Shown in pieces: positions 1 to 10,263 of a DNA stretch of 64,000 bases. A program made the translations under genes and the position numbers. The stretch covers positions 83,952-147,951 of the forward strand of contig JAQGNY010000011.1 in NCBI GenBank assembly GCA_028293825.1, written 5' to 3'. Origin of the DNA: Verrucomicrobiaceae bacterium (GTDB lineage Bacteria; Pseudomonadota; Gammaproteobacteria; Pseudomonadales; CAMLJR01). A model generated the notes under the pieces. The model was given only the letters and a program-made list of their open reading frames with translations, ran no database searches and was not told the DNA's origin. Position 1 is the stretch's first letter. Each line of letters starts with the position of its first letter.

Positions 1-105
1 CGGGTGATGAATGCGGATCACGGTGATTTAGCGAATGACGGCAATCAACCACAGCAAATCGGTTTTGTCGGCGTACTCGGCGTGTCATTTCTAACGGCCA
101 TTTAA
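1..105 (+). CDS. C-terminal fragment of an unidentified protein (window edge)
   Basis: Open frame from base 1 to TAA at 103-105: [34 protein letters not shown]. Confidence 0.45.
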   Translation, partial: RVMNADHGDLANDGNQPQQIGFVGVLGVSFLTAI

Positions 106-146
106 TTCAAAAACCATTTTACGAATATCAATTAGGGAGTACGGCA

Positions 147-1139
147 ATGAAGATAAACGCACTAAAAAAATTCTTTAACCGCAGTTTGCAATTATTTGCT
201 GCAACGCTGCTGATCGCATCGCTACCGACGTGGGCCGCGCCGTTAAAAATTGGCTACAGCGATTGGCCGGGATTTGTTGCGTGGCAAATCGCCATCGATA
301 AAGGCTGGTTCAAAGAGGCTGGCGTTGATGTGCAATTCGAGTGGTTCGATTATTCCGCGTCGCTCGATGCATTTTCGGCGGGCAAGATCGATGCAGTTGG
401 CGTGACTAATGGCGATGTTCTCGTGATCGGTGCCAACGGCGCGAAAAGTGTGATTACACTGATCAACGATTACTCGAACGGCAACGATATGGTTATCGCA
501 AAATCGGGGTTGCACAGTATCAAGGATTTAAAAGGCAAGAAGGTTGGTGTCGAAATGGGCTTGGTCGACCACTTGCTGCTGTTAAATGCGCTGGAAAAAA
601 ATGGTATGAAAGAAAGCGACGTAACATTGGTCAATGCGCCCACCAATGAGTTGCCGCAAGTACTCGCATCGGGTGATGTCGATGCGGTTTCGGTATGGCA
701 GCCCAATTCAAATATCGCGTTGAAATTATCGCCAGGATCAATATCGGTTTACAACTCATCCGATGAGCCCGGCTTGATTTACGATGCGTTAACGGTAAGT
801 CCGTCGAGCCTTTCCAATCGTCGCGCCGATTGGCAAAAAGTATCGAAAGTTTGGTATCGAATTGTCAGCTACATCTACGATCCCGCCACGCATGCCGATG
901 CGGTAAAAATTATGTCGGCACGCGTTGGGATAAAACCGCAAGATTATGAGCCGCTATTGAAAGGCACAAAAATTCTGACATTGCCCGAGGCCAAACAAGC
1001 ATTTGTAAAAGCCGATGGATTCAAGTCGATTTATGGATCGTCAAAAACCGTCGATCAATTCAATATCAAATACGACGTGTATAAACAGTCACAACCGGTT
1101 GATGCTTATTTCGATCCATCATTGACGAACGGTTTGTAA
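147..1139 (+). CDS. NitT/TauT-family ABC transporter substrate-binding protein
   Basis: Signal peptide plus SsuA/TauA-like fold text ([35 protein letters not shown]). Confidence 0.85.
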   Translation: MKINALKKFFNRSLQLFAATLLIASLPTWAAPLKIGYSDWPGFVAWQIAIDKGWFKEAGVDVQFEWFDYSASLDAFSAGKIDAVGVTNGDVLVIGANGAKSVITLINDYSNGNDMVIAKSGLHSIKDLKGKKVGVEMGLVDHLLLLNALEKNGMKESDVTLVNAPTNELPQVLASGDVDAVSVWQPNSNIALKLSPGSISVYNSSDEPGLIYDALTVSPSSLSNRRADWQKVSKVWYRIVSYIYDPATHADAVKIMSARVGIKPQDYEPLLKGTKILTLPEAKQAFVKADGFKSIYGSSKTVDQFNIKYDVYKQSQPVDAYFDPSLTNGL

Positions 1140-1150
1140 CGAAGCGCTTT

Positions 1151-1870
1151 TTACGGCGCTTTTGCATCGCTGACTGTCACCGGTTGACCGCGATAAATGG
1201 CCGGAAACAAACGTCTGAAGTTTTCTACTTTTGGCAGATCGTTATACACAATGTACGGATATTTGGGATTGCGAATCAAAAAATCCTGGTGATAACTTTC
1301 TGCCGGATAAAACTCTTTTAGCGCATCGACTTTCGTCACTGCAACATCCGAAAACACATGGGCGGCATTTAATTGCGCGATATAGGCCTGTGCAATATTT
1401 TTCTGCGTGTCATCGGCGTAAAAAATTGCCGAGCGATATTGCGTGCCGGTATCCGGACCTTGACGATTTAATTGGGTTGGATCGTGTACCACTGAGAAAA
1501 ATATCTGCAGCAATTCGCCGTAAGATACTTCCGCCGGATCGAAACTAATTTGCACCGATTCCGCATGACCGGTAGAACCGGAGCTGACGATATCGTAATG
1601 CGCATTCGCGCGATTGCCGCCGGAATAGCCCGACAATACTTTATGCACGCCGCGCACATGTTGATACACGCCCTGCACACCCCAGAAGCATCCGCCTGCC
1701 AGCACCGCAGTTTGCAATGCGCCGGCGCTTTTTGGGTTGTCGAGTTTCGGCGCGGGAATGACGACTGGTGCTTCGGCGGCATTTAATAGCGGCTGCCACA
1801 ACGCGGCAACGGCACCAAGCAGTACGAACATAAACAGCGGTACGGCTCGCTTCAATTTTTTGGAAATCAT
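1151..1870 (-). CDS. msrA: Peptide-methionine (S)-S-oxide reductase, N-terminal membrane/signal segment
   Basis: GGCFWGVQGVYQHVRGV active-site motif; hydrophobic N-terminus. Confidence 0.95.
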   Translation of the reverse strand: MISKKLKRAVPLFMFVLLGAVAALWQPLLNAAEAPVVIPAPKLDNPKSAGALQTAVLAGGCFWGVQGVYQHVRGVHKVLSGYSGGNRANAHYDIVSSGSTGHAESVQISFDPAEVSYGELLQIFFSVVHDPTQLNRQGPDTGTQYRSAIFYADDTQKNIAQAYIAQLNAAHVFSDVAVTKVDALKEFYPAESYHQDFLIRNPKYPYIVYNDLPKVENFRRLFPAIYRGQPVTVSDAKAP

Positions 1871-1949
1871 GTGACTGTCTCCAGTTGTTCTGGCCGCATC
1901 GAATATGAATTAACAGTCGACGCGAATCGAATTTCTAAAAAGAATATCG

Positions 1950-2600
1950 TCACGCGCGCGCGACGAAATGCAGTGCCACCGAATTCATGCAGTAACGCAA
2001 TCCGGTTGGTTTCGGGCCATCGTTAAATACATGCCCCAGATGTGCATCGCAACGGCTGCACGACACCGCTACGCGTACCATACCGAAGGTCGAATCCTTC
2101 GTTTCGGTTACATTGAAATGTGAAATCGATTGCCAGTAACTCGGCCAGCCGGTGCCTGATTCAAATTTGGTTTTGGCATCGAACAATGCCGTATCGCAAC
2201 AAATGCAGCGGTATAAACCCGCTGCGTGATTATTGACGTACTGCCCACTGAATGGCCGTTCGGTGCCTTCTTTTCGCGTGACTTGAAACGCGTCCGCTGA
2301 TAATTGTTTACGCCATTCGCTCTCGTCTTTAATCACGCGGGCAAGTTCTGTTGTGCCTTCGCTAACGCCGGCGACGGAGAAATTTTCAATCATAATTTTG
2401 TCACTCGATTTCGGACCGGACAGCGTGTCAGCTAATGTTTTATTCGCGAACGCAAAGCTGGCGCCCATCAGTAAACCAGTGCCGAGAAAACGTCGGCGCG
2501 ACGCGTTGATTGCTGTCGCTGCGCTTTCTAATAAATCAGCTTTGTTCGTCATTGCGCTCACCGTTTTTAACCGTAAATTTGTTGTTGAACCGTTAACCAA
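1950..2600 (-). CDS. msrB: Peptide-methionine (R)-S-oxide reductase, Tat-like signal (RRRFLGTG)
   Basis: ESGTGWPSYWQ, CSRCDAHLGHVF, RYCMNSVAL motifs; true start may be downstream of 2600. Confidence 0.95.
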   Translation of the reverse strand: MVNGSTTNLRLKTVSAMTNKADLLESAATAINASRRRFLGTGLLMGASFAFANKTLADTLSGPKSSDKIMIENFSVAGVSEGTTELARVIKDESEWRKQLSADAFQVTRKEGTERPFSGQYVNNHAAGLYRCICCDTALFDAKTKFESGTGWPSYWQSISHFNVTETKDSTFGMVRVAVSCSRCDAHLGHVFNDGPKPTGLRYCMNSVALHFVARA

Positions 2601-4458
2601 ATGTGAATGAATACGCCTGCACGCCGGCGTCTAAAAATTCGATGGTGAAAGTGCGATCACGGGTTTTCTCGCCTTGGCGAATCAGCTGATACAGCCGTTG
2701 CTCGCGGATTATACCTTCGCCATTTTTATCGATATCGCTACCGTGATCGTCTCCCGGTGCGGCGCCATCGATAGTGACGCGAAAACGTATCGGTTTATCG
2801 TCCACGGCCGGGCCCAACACCAAATGCAAATCGCGCGCATGAAAATGATAAATAATTTTGCTGTGAGTTTCGTTCGCTATCGCCTGTTCGCCGCCCACGG
2901 TCCATTTGCCGTCCAGCGCCCATTGATTCAGTTGCAACGTTTTTGGCGCGGTGTAAACGGCGGCTTGATCGCGTGCGAAAGGAATTGACGAACTGAAATT
3001 TTCCGCGCGCTCGTATCCGACATAGGTTTCTGGCGAGCCCACACTGCTGTCATCGGCGGCCATTTCAATACCTTTGGTCGGCACCGCCTGCGTTATCGTC
3101 GGCAGATTTTTTACGTTTGCCTCTTCCAACAATTTACGAATCAGCTGTTCGGACTCGTCGTAATTGCCTTCGCCAAAATGATGGCCGCGAATACGACCGT
3201 TGGCATCGATAAAATAATGCGCAGGCCAATAGCGATTGCCGAACGCCTTCCAGATGACATAGTTGTTATCGAGCGCGACCGGATACGTAACGCCGAGATC
3301 GCGCACCGCGCGGCGTACATTCTTCTCGTCTTTCTCGAACGCAAACTCCGGCGCGTGCACGCCAATTACCACTAGACCGTGATCTTTGTATTTGTCGTAC
3401 CAGTTTTTTACGTACGGCAACGTGCGCAAGCAATTGATGCAGGAGTAAGTCCAAAAATCGATCAGTACAACTTTTCCGCGCAAGCTCTCGGCAGTGAGCG
3501 GCGCCGAGTTAAGCCACGTGACCGCGCCATCGAGCGACGGTAATTCACCCTCATCGGCTACCGGTGCCGTCGATGCTTTGGCCGCCATCATCGCGCCGCC
3601 CATCATCGTATTGCTCATCACGTTCGAGTCGGCCCCGCCATTCATCGAATTGGTCATCGAGCCATTCATTGCGCTTGTCATGGAGCCATTCATCGCACCG
3701 TTCATTACGCCAGGCGTGCCGCCGTCCTGCGCGGATTCCGGGTTTAATTTAGCGAGCAAGGATTGTTCGAGGCGGTTAGTGCTCGACAGCGACAGCTGCG
3801 TAAGTAGTCCGGTGTCCAAGCCAAGGCTAATCGCAACTACCGCTGCGATAACCGCCACACCCAAACCGCGGCGCACCCATTCGCCGGCACCGAACGATTG
3901 TTTCAATGCGGCGAATAAACGATTACCGGCGCGCGTAGCAATCGCCAGCGAGGTCATCGCGCCGAGAGCGTAAGCAAACAACAGCAACGATGTTTGCGTG
4001 TTGGGGCCGGAAATCGCCGCGCCGGTTAATATCAATCCCAAAATCGGACCGGCGCACGGCGCCCACAAAAAACCGGTGGCGATACCGATCACAAACGACT
4101 GCAACACGCTGGCATTGCCACCGCTACCGGTGCGCTGTAATAAGCGATTGCCGAGCGCAACAAACGGTTTGGCGATCCAATCGGCCAAACGCCGGGACAA
4201 TAGCGCCACGCCGAAAGCCGTCAGCAACACCAACGCAAACACTCGCCCGTAGGTATTGAGGCGCACCGCCCAACCGCCGCCCACTGCCGCCAAAGTAGCG
4301 ATCACCGCAAACGTCAGCGCCATACCGATCAACAACGGCAGCGTACTTTTCGCAAATGAGCGCTCGGTGCGCGCAAACACAAACGGCAGCACCGGCAAAA
4401 TGCACGGACTTAGTATGGTGAGCGCACCGCCGAGGAAAGCGATTATTGCAATAAGCAT
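2593..4458 (-). CDS. DipZ-like protein: CcdA transmembrane domain, Met-rich linker, TlpA-like thioredoxin domain, C-terminal domain
   Basis: SPCILPVLPFVF and WAPCAGPILG (CcdA); FWTYSCINCLRTLPYVKNWY thioredoxin motif. Confidence 0.9.
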   Translation of the reverse strand: MLIAIIAFLGGALTILSPCILPVLPFVFARTERSFAKSTLPLLIGMALTFAVIATLAAVGGGWAVRLNTYGRVFALVLLTAFGVALLSRRLADWIAKPFVALGNRLLQRTGSGGNASVLQSFVIGIATGFLWAPCAGPILGLILTGAAISGPNTQTSLLLFAYALGAMTSLAIATRAGNRLFAALKQSFGAGEWVRRGLGVAVIAAVVAISLGLDTGLLTQLSLSSTNRLEQSLLAKLNPESAQDGGTPGVMNGAMNGSMTSAMNGSMTNSMNGGADSNVMSNTMMGGAMMAAKASTAPVADEGELPSLDGAVTWLNSAPLTAESLRGKVVLIDFWTYSCINCLRTLPYVKNWYDKYKDHGLVVIGVHAPEFAFEKDEKNVRRAVRDLGVTYPVALDNNYVIWKAFGNRYWPAHYFIDANGRIRGHHFGEGNYDESEQLIRKLLEEANVKNLPTITQAVPTKGIEMAADDSSVGSPETYVGYERAENFSSSIPFARDQAAVYTAPKTLQLNQWALDGKWTVGGEQAIANETHSKIIYHFHARDLHLVLGPAVDDKPIRFRVTIDGAAPGDDHGSDIDKNGEGIIREQRLYQLIRQGEKTRDRTFTIEFLDAGVQAYSFTFG

Positions 4459-4609
4459 TTCTGATTCCTTGTGTAGCTCGTGTGGTGGACGACTGGGTGC
4501 TTGATGCGCGAACGATAAAAATCAATGTTGGCTAGGATGCCGCTCGAATATCACACGCACGTGGCCGAGTTATCACATTTGTGTCACGGGACAGCGAGCG
4601 CGATTTCAG

Positions 4610-5038
4610 TTAATCGGCCACACCCAAAATAACGTGCGACGCTTTGAATAACGCAGTGGCGGTCTGCCCCGCTTGCAATCCTAGCGAATCGACGCTGCTG
4701 TTGGTGACGATTGCGACTAAAGCCGCGCCGCCGGCGAGCGTTAAAATAACCTCACTGTTAACCGCGCCGCGCTCGACGCTATCAATAGTGCCGGCAAATG
4801 TATTGCGCGCGGAAGTACGAACACTTTCACCAGCCGGCGCGAGAATAATCCACGACGCTTTAATTAATGCAAAAGCCTCTACCCCCACTTTCAAACCGAG
4901 ATTTTTCGTGCTTGCTTGCGTGATGGTAGCGACGATGCAATCGCCGCCGCTCAGCGTTAATTCGATTTCGTCGTTGACCGCGCCGCGTTGAATGGCACTG
5001 ACCTTACCGCTGAATTGATTACGAGCGCTGGTACGCAT
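4610..5038 (-). CDS. Molybdate-binding protein with two TOBE/Mop domains
   Basis: Two homologous repeats: SARNQFSGKVSAIQRGAVNDEIELTLSGG / SARNTFAGTIDSVERGAVNSEVILTLAGG. Confidence 0.9.
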   Translation of the reverse strand: MRTSARNQFSGKVSAIQRGAVNDEIELTLSGGDCIVATITQASTKNLGLKVGVEAFALIKASWIILAPAGESVRTSARNTFAGTIDSVERGAVNSEVILTLAGGAALVAIVTNSSVDSLGLQAGQTATALFKASHVILGVAD

Positions 5039-5485
5039 GGTGGATCTCCCAATGTATGGATGTGTGACGCGATAATATCCCCAGCGACCGCGCGTTGCTC
5101 AAAAAAAATCGGCATGCTGCTATGCCAGCAATCGAAATGCACCGGTGCAGCAATATTGCGCCGGAAATCTAGATCCAAAATAGTGGCGAGTTTTCGTTAG
5201 GAATTACGCCGAGTTCTCTACACAACACTTTTATACAGCGCGTTGTTCGAACTTGGCGTTTTCTAGATTAAATACGAGTCGCAATCTTCGCTGGATTCAT
5301 AACCAAAGCGTTCGATATAAAAACGCGCAGACTTAATTGCTACTAACGATGCGGTAACAAAAACAGGTTATATTAAATGTTGGATAGGGCTATGGAGGTG
5401 TGAATTACGATTCGGCTAAACAGCTCGGTATTTATTTTTTGAATTCCGGCGAGAAAACGAATAATCCACCAAGAAAGTGAACGAA

Positions 5486-6832
5486 TTACAACGAATGCAA
5501 AAATTGTTCGATTGCGCTGCGCTCGGCGCTCGATAACGCAACGAATCGCTGGCGCGCAATTTTTGCTTCGCCATCGTGCCACAGTATCGCTTCAGTCAAC
5601 GTGCGTGCGCGACCATCGTGCAGGTACGATTGGTATTCGCTAATAAATTCGGTTAGCCCAATTCCCCACAACGGCGGCGTACGCCATTCGCGACCCGATG
5701 CGAAAAAATCAGGCCGATTATCCGCAAGACCGTCGCCCATGTCGTGAAGCAACAAGTCAGTATAGGGATGAATTTCCTGTTTAACCAAATGCGGAAAACG
5801 CTCATTTTTTCCGGTGCGCAATGAAGGTTGATGACACAGAGCGCAGCCGCTGTCGCGAAATAGTTTTTCGCCACGCTGCACTTGCGGATCGCTTTTATCG
5901 CGCTGCTCGGGTGGCGCCAAATGCGTAAAATAAAACTCCAGCGCCGCTAATTGCACATCGGTTAATTCGGGATGCCCGCCACTCGGTGCCGCCAAACACG
6001 CGGCCTGTATCGGCGTACAATTCTCTTGTGGATGTAGTGTTGAGGTTATGCCCAAATCGCCGATCATTGCCGCTACGATTTGTTCACGCAGTGTCGCGGT
6101 ATTTGCTTTCGCGCCAAAGCGGCCGATCGCGCTCTTCTGTGTTTGCGCACTCCATACCCAATTTATTTTTCCGTTAACGCCGTCGGCTTTCTTTTGCTTG
6201 GCGAGACGCAACAAATAGCGCTCGTCGATTGCCTGCAGTAATCCCAAGCCGAATACGGGCGGTCCAACGCGCGCTGACGACAGCACGTCATCCAGTGCGC
6301 CGTAATTTAAATCGTGAAAACTGAGTAGCGGACGGCGCATTGAAATCACCGTGCCGTCATTCAGTTGCGTTTCGAATTCCTGCCACACAATCGTCGCGAT
6401 ACCCTCGCCGGGCACGCCGGGAATTCCCTGCTCGTTTAATTGATCGCCGTAATTCGGATGTGGCTTCGGACCGCCGTGGCTGTTTTCTCCCGGCACCGAT
6501 AAGCGCACCAACATCGATTGCATACGTTGCTGCGAATTTTCGGGCGCGCGACCACGGCCATTTTTCGGATGACAGGAAATACACGAGATGCGGTTATAGA
6601 GCGGGCCGAGCCCAACAGCCGTGTCGTTCGCCGGCGCAATCACCCAACTTTGATGAAACAGCGCGCGCCCGCGAAAAAACTGCTCGCGCTCGGTGTCGGT
6701 TAAATTAGGCAGCGGCTGACCGAACGCTTCGCGGCCGGCAACCGGTGCTGGCTGCTTTATTTTCGCTGTTGTGAATGCGCAGGAAAATGTGGCGATTAAA
6801 ATAATCAGCGCGCGGTTATGCCAACAATTCAT
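5486..6832 (-). CDS. Di-heme oxidoreductase (DUF1111/thiol oxidoreductase-like c-type cytochrome)
   Basis: CISCHPKNGRG and CALCHQPS heme motifs; ATGA overlap (6829-6832) with upstream gene supports this start rather than 6895. Confidence 0.85.
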   Translation of the reverse strand: MNCWHNRALIILIATFSCAFTTAKIKQPAPVAGREAFGQPLPNLTDTEREQFFRGRALFHQSWVIAPANDTAVGLGPLYNRISCISCHPKNGRGRAPENSQQRMQSMLVRLSVPGENSHGGPKPHPNYGDQLNEQGIPGVPGEGIATIVWQEFETQLNDGTVISMRRPLLSFHDLNYGALDDVLSSARVGPPVFGLGLLQAIDERYLLRLAKQKKADGVNGKINWVWSAQTQKSAIGRFGAKANTATLREQIVAAMIGDLGITSTLHPQENCTPIQAACLAAPSGGHPELTDVQLAALEFYFTHLAPPEQRDKSDPQVQRGEKLFRDSGCALCHQPSLRTGKNERFPHLVKQEIHPYTDLLLHDMGDGLADNRPDFFASGREWRTPPLWGIGLTEFISEYQSYLHDGRARTLTEAILWHDGEAKIARQRFVALSSAERSAIEQFLHSL

Positions 6833-8142
6833 ACCGCCGTATTTTCCAACAGTGCTTTGGCCTGCGTAACTCGATTGTCGGTTTCGGAGCGCCAAGTGCG
6901 CTCGATATCGCTGAGCGTTGGCTCTGCGCCTTCGATCCGTTCGCGAAATATTTTTTGCAGCTCAGCGCTTGCAGCCTGTTCTTCTCGCAACGGCGCCGCA
7001 GATAAAATAGCGCGCGCACTCGTCATCGTGCGCCCCAATTTTTCCTGCGCATGCAATTGCTTCCATAACGCCGCTTGCTCGTCGTGTCGATACGCCAAAT
7101 GCTGATCGAAATACGCAGCAATAACACCGAGCCGGTTGCGCCCGACATCGTTGTCGTAATCGAGCTCGCCGCGCGCCGCCGCATCGAACGGGCGGTAATA
7201 ATCCGCGTCGAGTTGCGTATACGCCGCAGGCAACACTGGCAATTTGCGAATGTCCGGATGTGTCAGTAATAACTGGCCTGCTTGGGACAACACGAACTCG
7301 GCGAATGCACGCGCACCATCGCCATTCGATGCGCTCGCGGTAATGGCGATGTGCCCGGGATTGATGCCGCTGCGATGCGGATACGCAAATTTTAATTTGG
7401 CGCCATTCGCTATTGCCGACGCGACAAAAAAGTCGATCGATAAGCCGACGGCGCAGCGACCGGATGCAACATCGTCGCTGACGAAACTGGCGCCGTGCTC
7501 CATCAACACCGATTGCGCGGCGATTTCATTCCACAACGCCCAGCCCTGTTGCCAACCGTATCCCTGCAAAACAATATCGATCATCACCGGTGCGAAACCA
7601 ACCCGCGCCGGATTTGGCAATGCAATCTGCCCGGCCAAACGCGGATCGGTTAAATCGCGCCAATCTTTTGGTTGCCGCACACCCAATCGTGTTAACGCCG
7701 ATTCATTGATAGCAAAACCGTAACCGGCCATTTCGGTCGCGACAAAATAATCGTCCGCATCGCGCAATTGCGTGTGGCCTATTTTTGTCGGCAGTTTCGT
7801 GCGGTCGATATCGAGCTTGCGCAAAGCGTTTTCGGATTTAAGCCGCGCGAAAGTTCGCGGCGACGCCGACCAATACACATCGACGCCACTTTGTTGCGGT
7901 TGTAATAAATACGGCAACGCGTCGCGCGGCATCCGCCAGATAATTTGCAGCCGATATTCCGGGTGCAATTTTTCGAATGCTGCTTCGAAGCGCGATACCA
8001 CCTCATCAGGATAACTGGTGACAACAACAACATTGCGCGGATCGGCGCGCAGCGGCAGCGCGACAGTGGCAAGAGCCACCGCCGAACCTTTTAGAAAATT
8101 ACGTCGATTAAGCGCGAATACAGTTGATTTAGAATTTGTCAT
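6829..8142 (-). CDS. Extracellular solute-binding protein, Fe(3+)-family-like, no adjacent permease or ATPase
   Basis: Tat-like signal RRNFLKGSAVALATVALPLRA; VVTSYPDEVVSRFEAAFEKLHPEYRLQII. Confidence 0.8.
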   Translation of the reverse strand: MTNSKSTVFALNRRNFLKGSAVALATVALPLRADPRNVVVVTSYPDEVVSRFEAAFEKLHPEYRLQIIWRMPRDALPYLLQPQQSGVDVYWSASPRTFARLKSENALRKLDIDRTKLPTKIGHTQLRDADDYFVATEMAGYGFAINESALTRLGVRQPKDWRDLTDPRLAGQIALPNPARVGFAPVMIDIVLQGYGWQQGWALWNEIAAQSVLMEHGASFVSDDVASGRCAVGLSIDFFVASAIANGAKLKFAYPHRSGINPGHIAITASASNGDGARAFAEFVLSQAGQLLLTHPDIRKLPVLPAAYTQLDADYYRPFDAAARGELDYDNDVGRNRLGVIAAYFDQHLAYRHDEQAALWKQLHAQEKLGRTMTSARAILSAAPLREEQAASAELQKIFRERIEGAEPTLSDIERTWRSETDNRVTQAKALLENTAV

Positions 8143-8172
8143 CGCTTGGCTCCCTTCAAAATATTGTCGCGC

Positions 8173-10164
8173 TTAAAAGCCAATGTTGAATTGCGCGAAA
8201 TAGGTACGGCCCGCTTCGGGAAAGCCTTCAGAATATTCGTAGAGTCGATCGAATAAATTACGCACGCCGATTTCCACCAGCAAACTTCTTTCAAACAAGC
8301 GATAGCCGGTTTTCAAGTTGGCGATGCCGAAGCCGCCGACTTGTTGTTTACCGTCGCTGGTTGAATAACGCGATGACGACACCTCAACGCTGCCGGTTGC
8401 CGTCCACAGATCGTCGATATGCCAGGTCGCGTCGCCGACCAATTTGTGGCGCGGCGTATCGGTGAGATGAACGCTGGAGTCGCTTATATTTTTGCGGCTG
8501 ATATAACCGTAACTGGCGCCGACATCCCACGAGTTAAGATCGGCGCGTACGCCGCCGTCGAACCCATCGATACGCACCTTGCCAACGTTTTGCATTTGCG
8601 TACACGGCGGTGTGGAACAGGCCGTCGCTGGAATACTAATCGCCTGTATTAAATCGCTGACTTCCGAGTGATAAACGCTGGCATTCCAATGCCATATTGT
8701 TGCGAAGACATCGTCATAGCCAATTTCAAAATGATTGGCGCGCTCGGACTTTAAATCGGCATTTGGCAGTGCCGTACCCATGCGATATGAATAACGATCT
8801 TTAATGGTCGGGAAGCGGCTTTTGCGTGCGAAGGTCGCATGCAATAAACCCGAATCGGTCGACTGATAAAACAGACCCAGCGTCGCGTTGTTGGCATTGC
8901 TGTCATCGCGTGCAAAATCCGAAACCACTCGCGTTTTTGCGTTGTAATCCTCGGCCTGCAAACTGTCGCGCCAATCGTGCGAAACCCCGGCAACCAGCGA
9001 TAATTTATCGGTCAGATCGTGCGTGTCTTCGAGCGCAATCGATTGCGTACGATCTTCATCGTGGCGAATCGGTTCGCCGGCGTTGTGTTCGCGATGCACA
9101 TCGTCTTTCCAGTGATACGCCGTTTTCAGCAGATTAATATCGCTCAACTGAAAATCGCCTTCGACGCTGGCGCCATTGGTGTAGTCGTCATACCAGCTTT
9201 GAAATGAAGAGCCTTTTTTCTGCGTGGTATAGGTGGCGTCGTCATACGCAAACAGCGAGTTTTGGTAAGTGTCGTGGAATGCTCGCGACTTCAACGTCGC
9301 GATGCCGATCTGCGTGCTGGAAATAAAATAAAGACTGTCCTTATCCCAATACGGCCATTGCCAGTAGCGCGCGGTTACGCCCGGTACCGATCCCGCATAC
9401 GGCGGGTTGCCTTTGACGCCGTGCTGCGAAATGTAATTCAGGCTGTATTCGTCGGTCGCATTCGGCGTGAATCCGACTTTTAAATTGTATTTGCGATCGG
9501 TGTTGTAACTGTTGTCACGATTGCCGCCATCTTCGGATTTCACCGCATCGAAACTATCCGGCAAGCGATAGAAGTTTTGATCGAGATATGACGCGCCGGC
9601 CTGTATGTACCAGTTGCCTTGATTGCTGCCGACATTGGCGTAAATACGGTTGCCATTATTTTTGCCGTTATCGGTCCAAGTCGCGCCACCGCCGACCTCG
9701 CCCTCGAATTCTTTTTGCGGTCTGCGGCTAACTAAATTAATTGCGCCGCCGAGTGTATTCGGCCCATAAATTAATGAGCTGAAACCTTTGGCAACATCAA
9801 TGCGCGACAAATCGAAGGTATTGAAACGACCGAGATCGACATAACCGTCGTACGGCACATACACGGGTATGCCATCGACAAAAACGGGCACTTGGCGCAA
9901 ATCGAAACCGCGCACGTAAACCATTTCCTCATTGCGCGCGCCGACTTTACTGATGCTGATCCCGGCGGTGGTATTGAGCGCGGTGCCGACCGTTTCCTTG
10001 TCGTACAGACGCATGGTTTTTACGTCGATGCTCTGGCCGTTTTCGATCGATTCGTGCAGCGCGCTGGCGGTGACGACAACCGTACCGAGCGTGAATATGC
10101 CGTCATCGGCGCCGAATGCAGCGCCGCTCGATGCAAGCAATAGCGAAATTACTGTCTTTCTCAT
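8173..10164 (-). CDS. TonB-dependent outer-membrane receptor
   Basis: Plug domain (GISISKVGARNEEMVYVRGFDLRQVPVFVDGIPVYVPYDGYVDLGRFNTFDLSRIDVAKGFSSLIYGPNTLGGAINLVSRRP) and C-terminal aromatic GF. Confidence 0.93.
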   Translation of the reverse strand: MRKTVISLLLASSGAAFGADDGIFTLGTVVVTASALHESIENGQSIDVKTMRLYDKETVGTALNTTAGISISKVGARNEEMVYVRGFDLRQVPVFVDGIPVYVPYDGYVDLGRFNTFDLSRIDVAKGFSSLIYGPNTLGGAINLVSRRPQKEFEGEVGGGATWTDNGKNNGNRIYANVGSNQGNWYIQAGASYLDQNFYRLPDSFDAVKSEDGGNRDNSYNTDRKYNLKVGFTPNATDEYSLNYISQHGVKGNPPYAGSVPGVTARYWQWPYWDKDSLYFISSTQIGIATLKSRAFHDTYQNSLFAYDDATYTTQKKGSSFQSWYDDYTNGASVEGDFQLSDINLLKTAYHWKDDVHREHNAGEPIRHDEDRTQSIALEDTHDLTDKLSLVAGVSHDWRDSLQAEDYNAKTRVVSDFARDDSNANNATLGLFYQSTDSGLLHATFARKSRFPTIKDRYSYRMGTALPNADLKSERANHFEIGYDDVFATIWHWNASVYHSEVSDLIQAISIPATACSTPPCTQMQNVGKVRIDGFDGGVRADLNSWDVGASYGYISRKNISDSSVHLTDTPRHKLVGDATWHIDDLWTATGSVEVSSSRYSTSDGKQQVGGFGIANLKTGYRLFERSLLVEIGVRNLFDRLYEYSEGFPEAGRTYFAQFNIGF

Positions 10165-10207
10165 ACAGGCTCCCCAATTTGAATTACTTAAGACGAGTTT
10201 TAGTTAT

Positions 10208-10231
10208 CGCTATATTTAACCAGATATATCG
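10208..10231. promoter_or_regulatory. ModE-like palindrome upstream of the TonB receptor operon
   Basis: CGCTATAT-N8-ATATATCG; 44-67 nt upstream of the receptor start. Confidence 0.6.
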
Positions 10232-10263
10232 TTGGATAAAATTTTTATTGATTTACGACACGG

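Noticed and set aside
147-1139. Assigning the NitT/TauT binding protein specifically to nitrate
   Set aside because: The family also binds sulfonates, taurine and others; permease and ATPase are not in the window.
3494-3973. 159-aa plus-strand ORF opposite the dipZ-like gene
   Set aside because: Low-complexity shadow of the Met-rich linker and transmembrane region.
5341-5400. GGTTATAT near 5366 as a further ModE-like site
   Set aside because: No matching second arm at N8 spacing.
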